Below are positions 63,775 to 64,000 of a DNA stretch of 64,000 nucleotides, piece by piece. The DNA lies in the NCBI GenBank assembly GCA_016946835.1, contig JACVTC010000064.1, positions 587,501-651,500 on the forward strand, read 5' to 3'. How positions within the stretch are numbered: the first letter of the stretch is position 1; the number at the start of each line of letters is the position of its first letter. The notes below the pieces were generated by a model. That model saw only the letters and a list, made by a program, of their open reading frames with translations, made no database searches and was not told where the DNA came from. The stretch is from Neocallimastix lanati (nom. inval.) (lineage: Eukaryota; Neocallimastigomycota; Neocallimastigomycetes; Neocallimastigales; Neocallimastigaceae). The position numbers and the translations under genes were made by a program.

Positions 63775-64000
63775 AAAGAAAATAATCCAGTGATTTGTAT
63801 TGTTGCAACTCATAGCTATATGAAAAATAAGAATAAATAGATGTGATTATATAGGCGTCATCTGGATCTAACTTTCTTCTTAAAGTTCCAAAGGAAGATG
63901 GAATAACTATTTTTGGAATCTGCAGAATTTGGAGTTAATGGATGTTTTCTGGAAGAATGGGAATTATTAACTTCATTGTTATTAATCATTATATCATTCA
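63775..64000 (-). other. Possible coding fragment cut by the window edge
   Basis: Composition rises above the AT background. The minus strand reads IPKIVIPSSFGTLRRKLDPD followed by DAYIIT after a CTGCAG that could be a splice acceptor (near 63922); an alternative frame gives NNNEVNNSHSSRKHPLTPNS. No family was recognised. It may be the end of a gene lying to the right, or a remnant. Confidence 0.3.

Overview
This is nuclear DNA from an extremely AT-rich eukaryote, most likely an anaerobic gut fungus (Neocallimastigomycota; this placement is inference). The reasons are near-pure A/T spacers with long poly-A and poly-T runs, short GT-AG introns, Asn-rich proteins, a fungal-type riboflavin reductase (RIB7), two secreted family-114 glycoside hydrolases, an ankyrin fragment with the 'LVEYGIDVNKE' flavour common in these fungi, and Ty1/copia and Mutator-like elements. 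Protein genes are islands in spacers of one to six kilobases. Exon structures were worked out by hand from splice sites and reading phase; every model reported as an intact CDS closes in frame.

Left part (1-26 kb), conserved genes. A two-exon SH3/DHR-1/DHR-2 DOCK-family Rac/Cdc42 exchange factor lies on the minus strand (141-7336, 2222 aa). After a 6.4 kb gene desert come a six-exon THOC7-like THO/TREX mRNA-export subunit (13749-15262), a four-exon type II membrane protein of unknown family (16834-18892), a two-exon RIB7 (20381-21786), and a secreted GH114 enzyme on the minus strand (24873-26001).

Middle part (26-44 kb), a transposon and repeat zone. It holds GC-richer tRNA-like (SINE-like) islands, a miniature inverted-repeat element whose ends are built from 15-bp iterons, a 0.77 kb foldback element with 124-bp arms, an ankyrin remnant, a 51-bp minisatellite that runs into a 1.5 kb (TAAAA)n array, and a MULE transposase gene broken only at two A-homopolymers. 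A second GH114 gene follows (41766-43658); it has the same first intron and adds a C-terminal transmembrane anchor.

Right part (45-60 kb), the most interesting region. A 4-5.4 kb segment is tandemly duplicated three times, with a fourth partial copy. Each full unit carries a minus-strand gene ending in the same C3HC4 RING plus an 'HPIY' C-terminus, as in RNF4/Slx8 SUMO-targeted ubiquitin ligases. The front halves differ: copy 1 is Asn-rich with 25-residue repeats; copy 2 has a triplicated, phase-symmetric 243-nt exon, each carrying an 'IFIDLT' SUMO-interaction-like motif; copy 3 is compact with an 'IIELT' motif. Copy 2 has lost the GT splice donor in the middle of its RING. A solo LTR in unit 1 and a MITE in unit 3 each sit at sites that are empty in sister units, so both inserted after the duplication.

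The right end (60.2-63.7 kb) is a decayed Ty1/copia element on the minus strand. It lacks integrase and the YVDD core of reverse transcriptase, and its two LTRs look mismatched in age.
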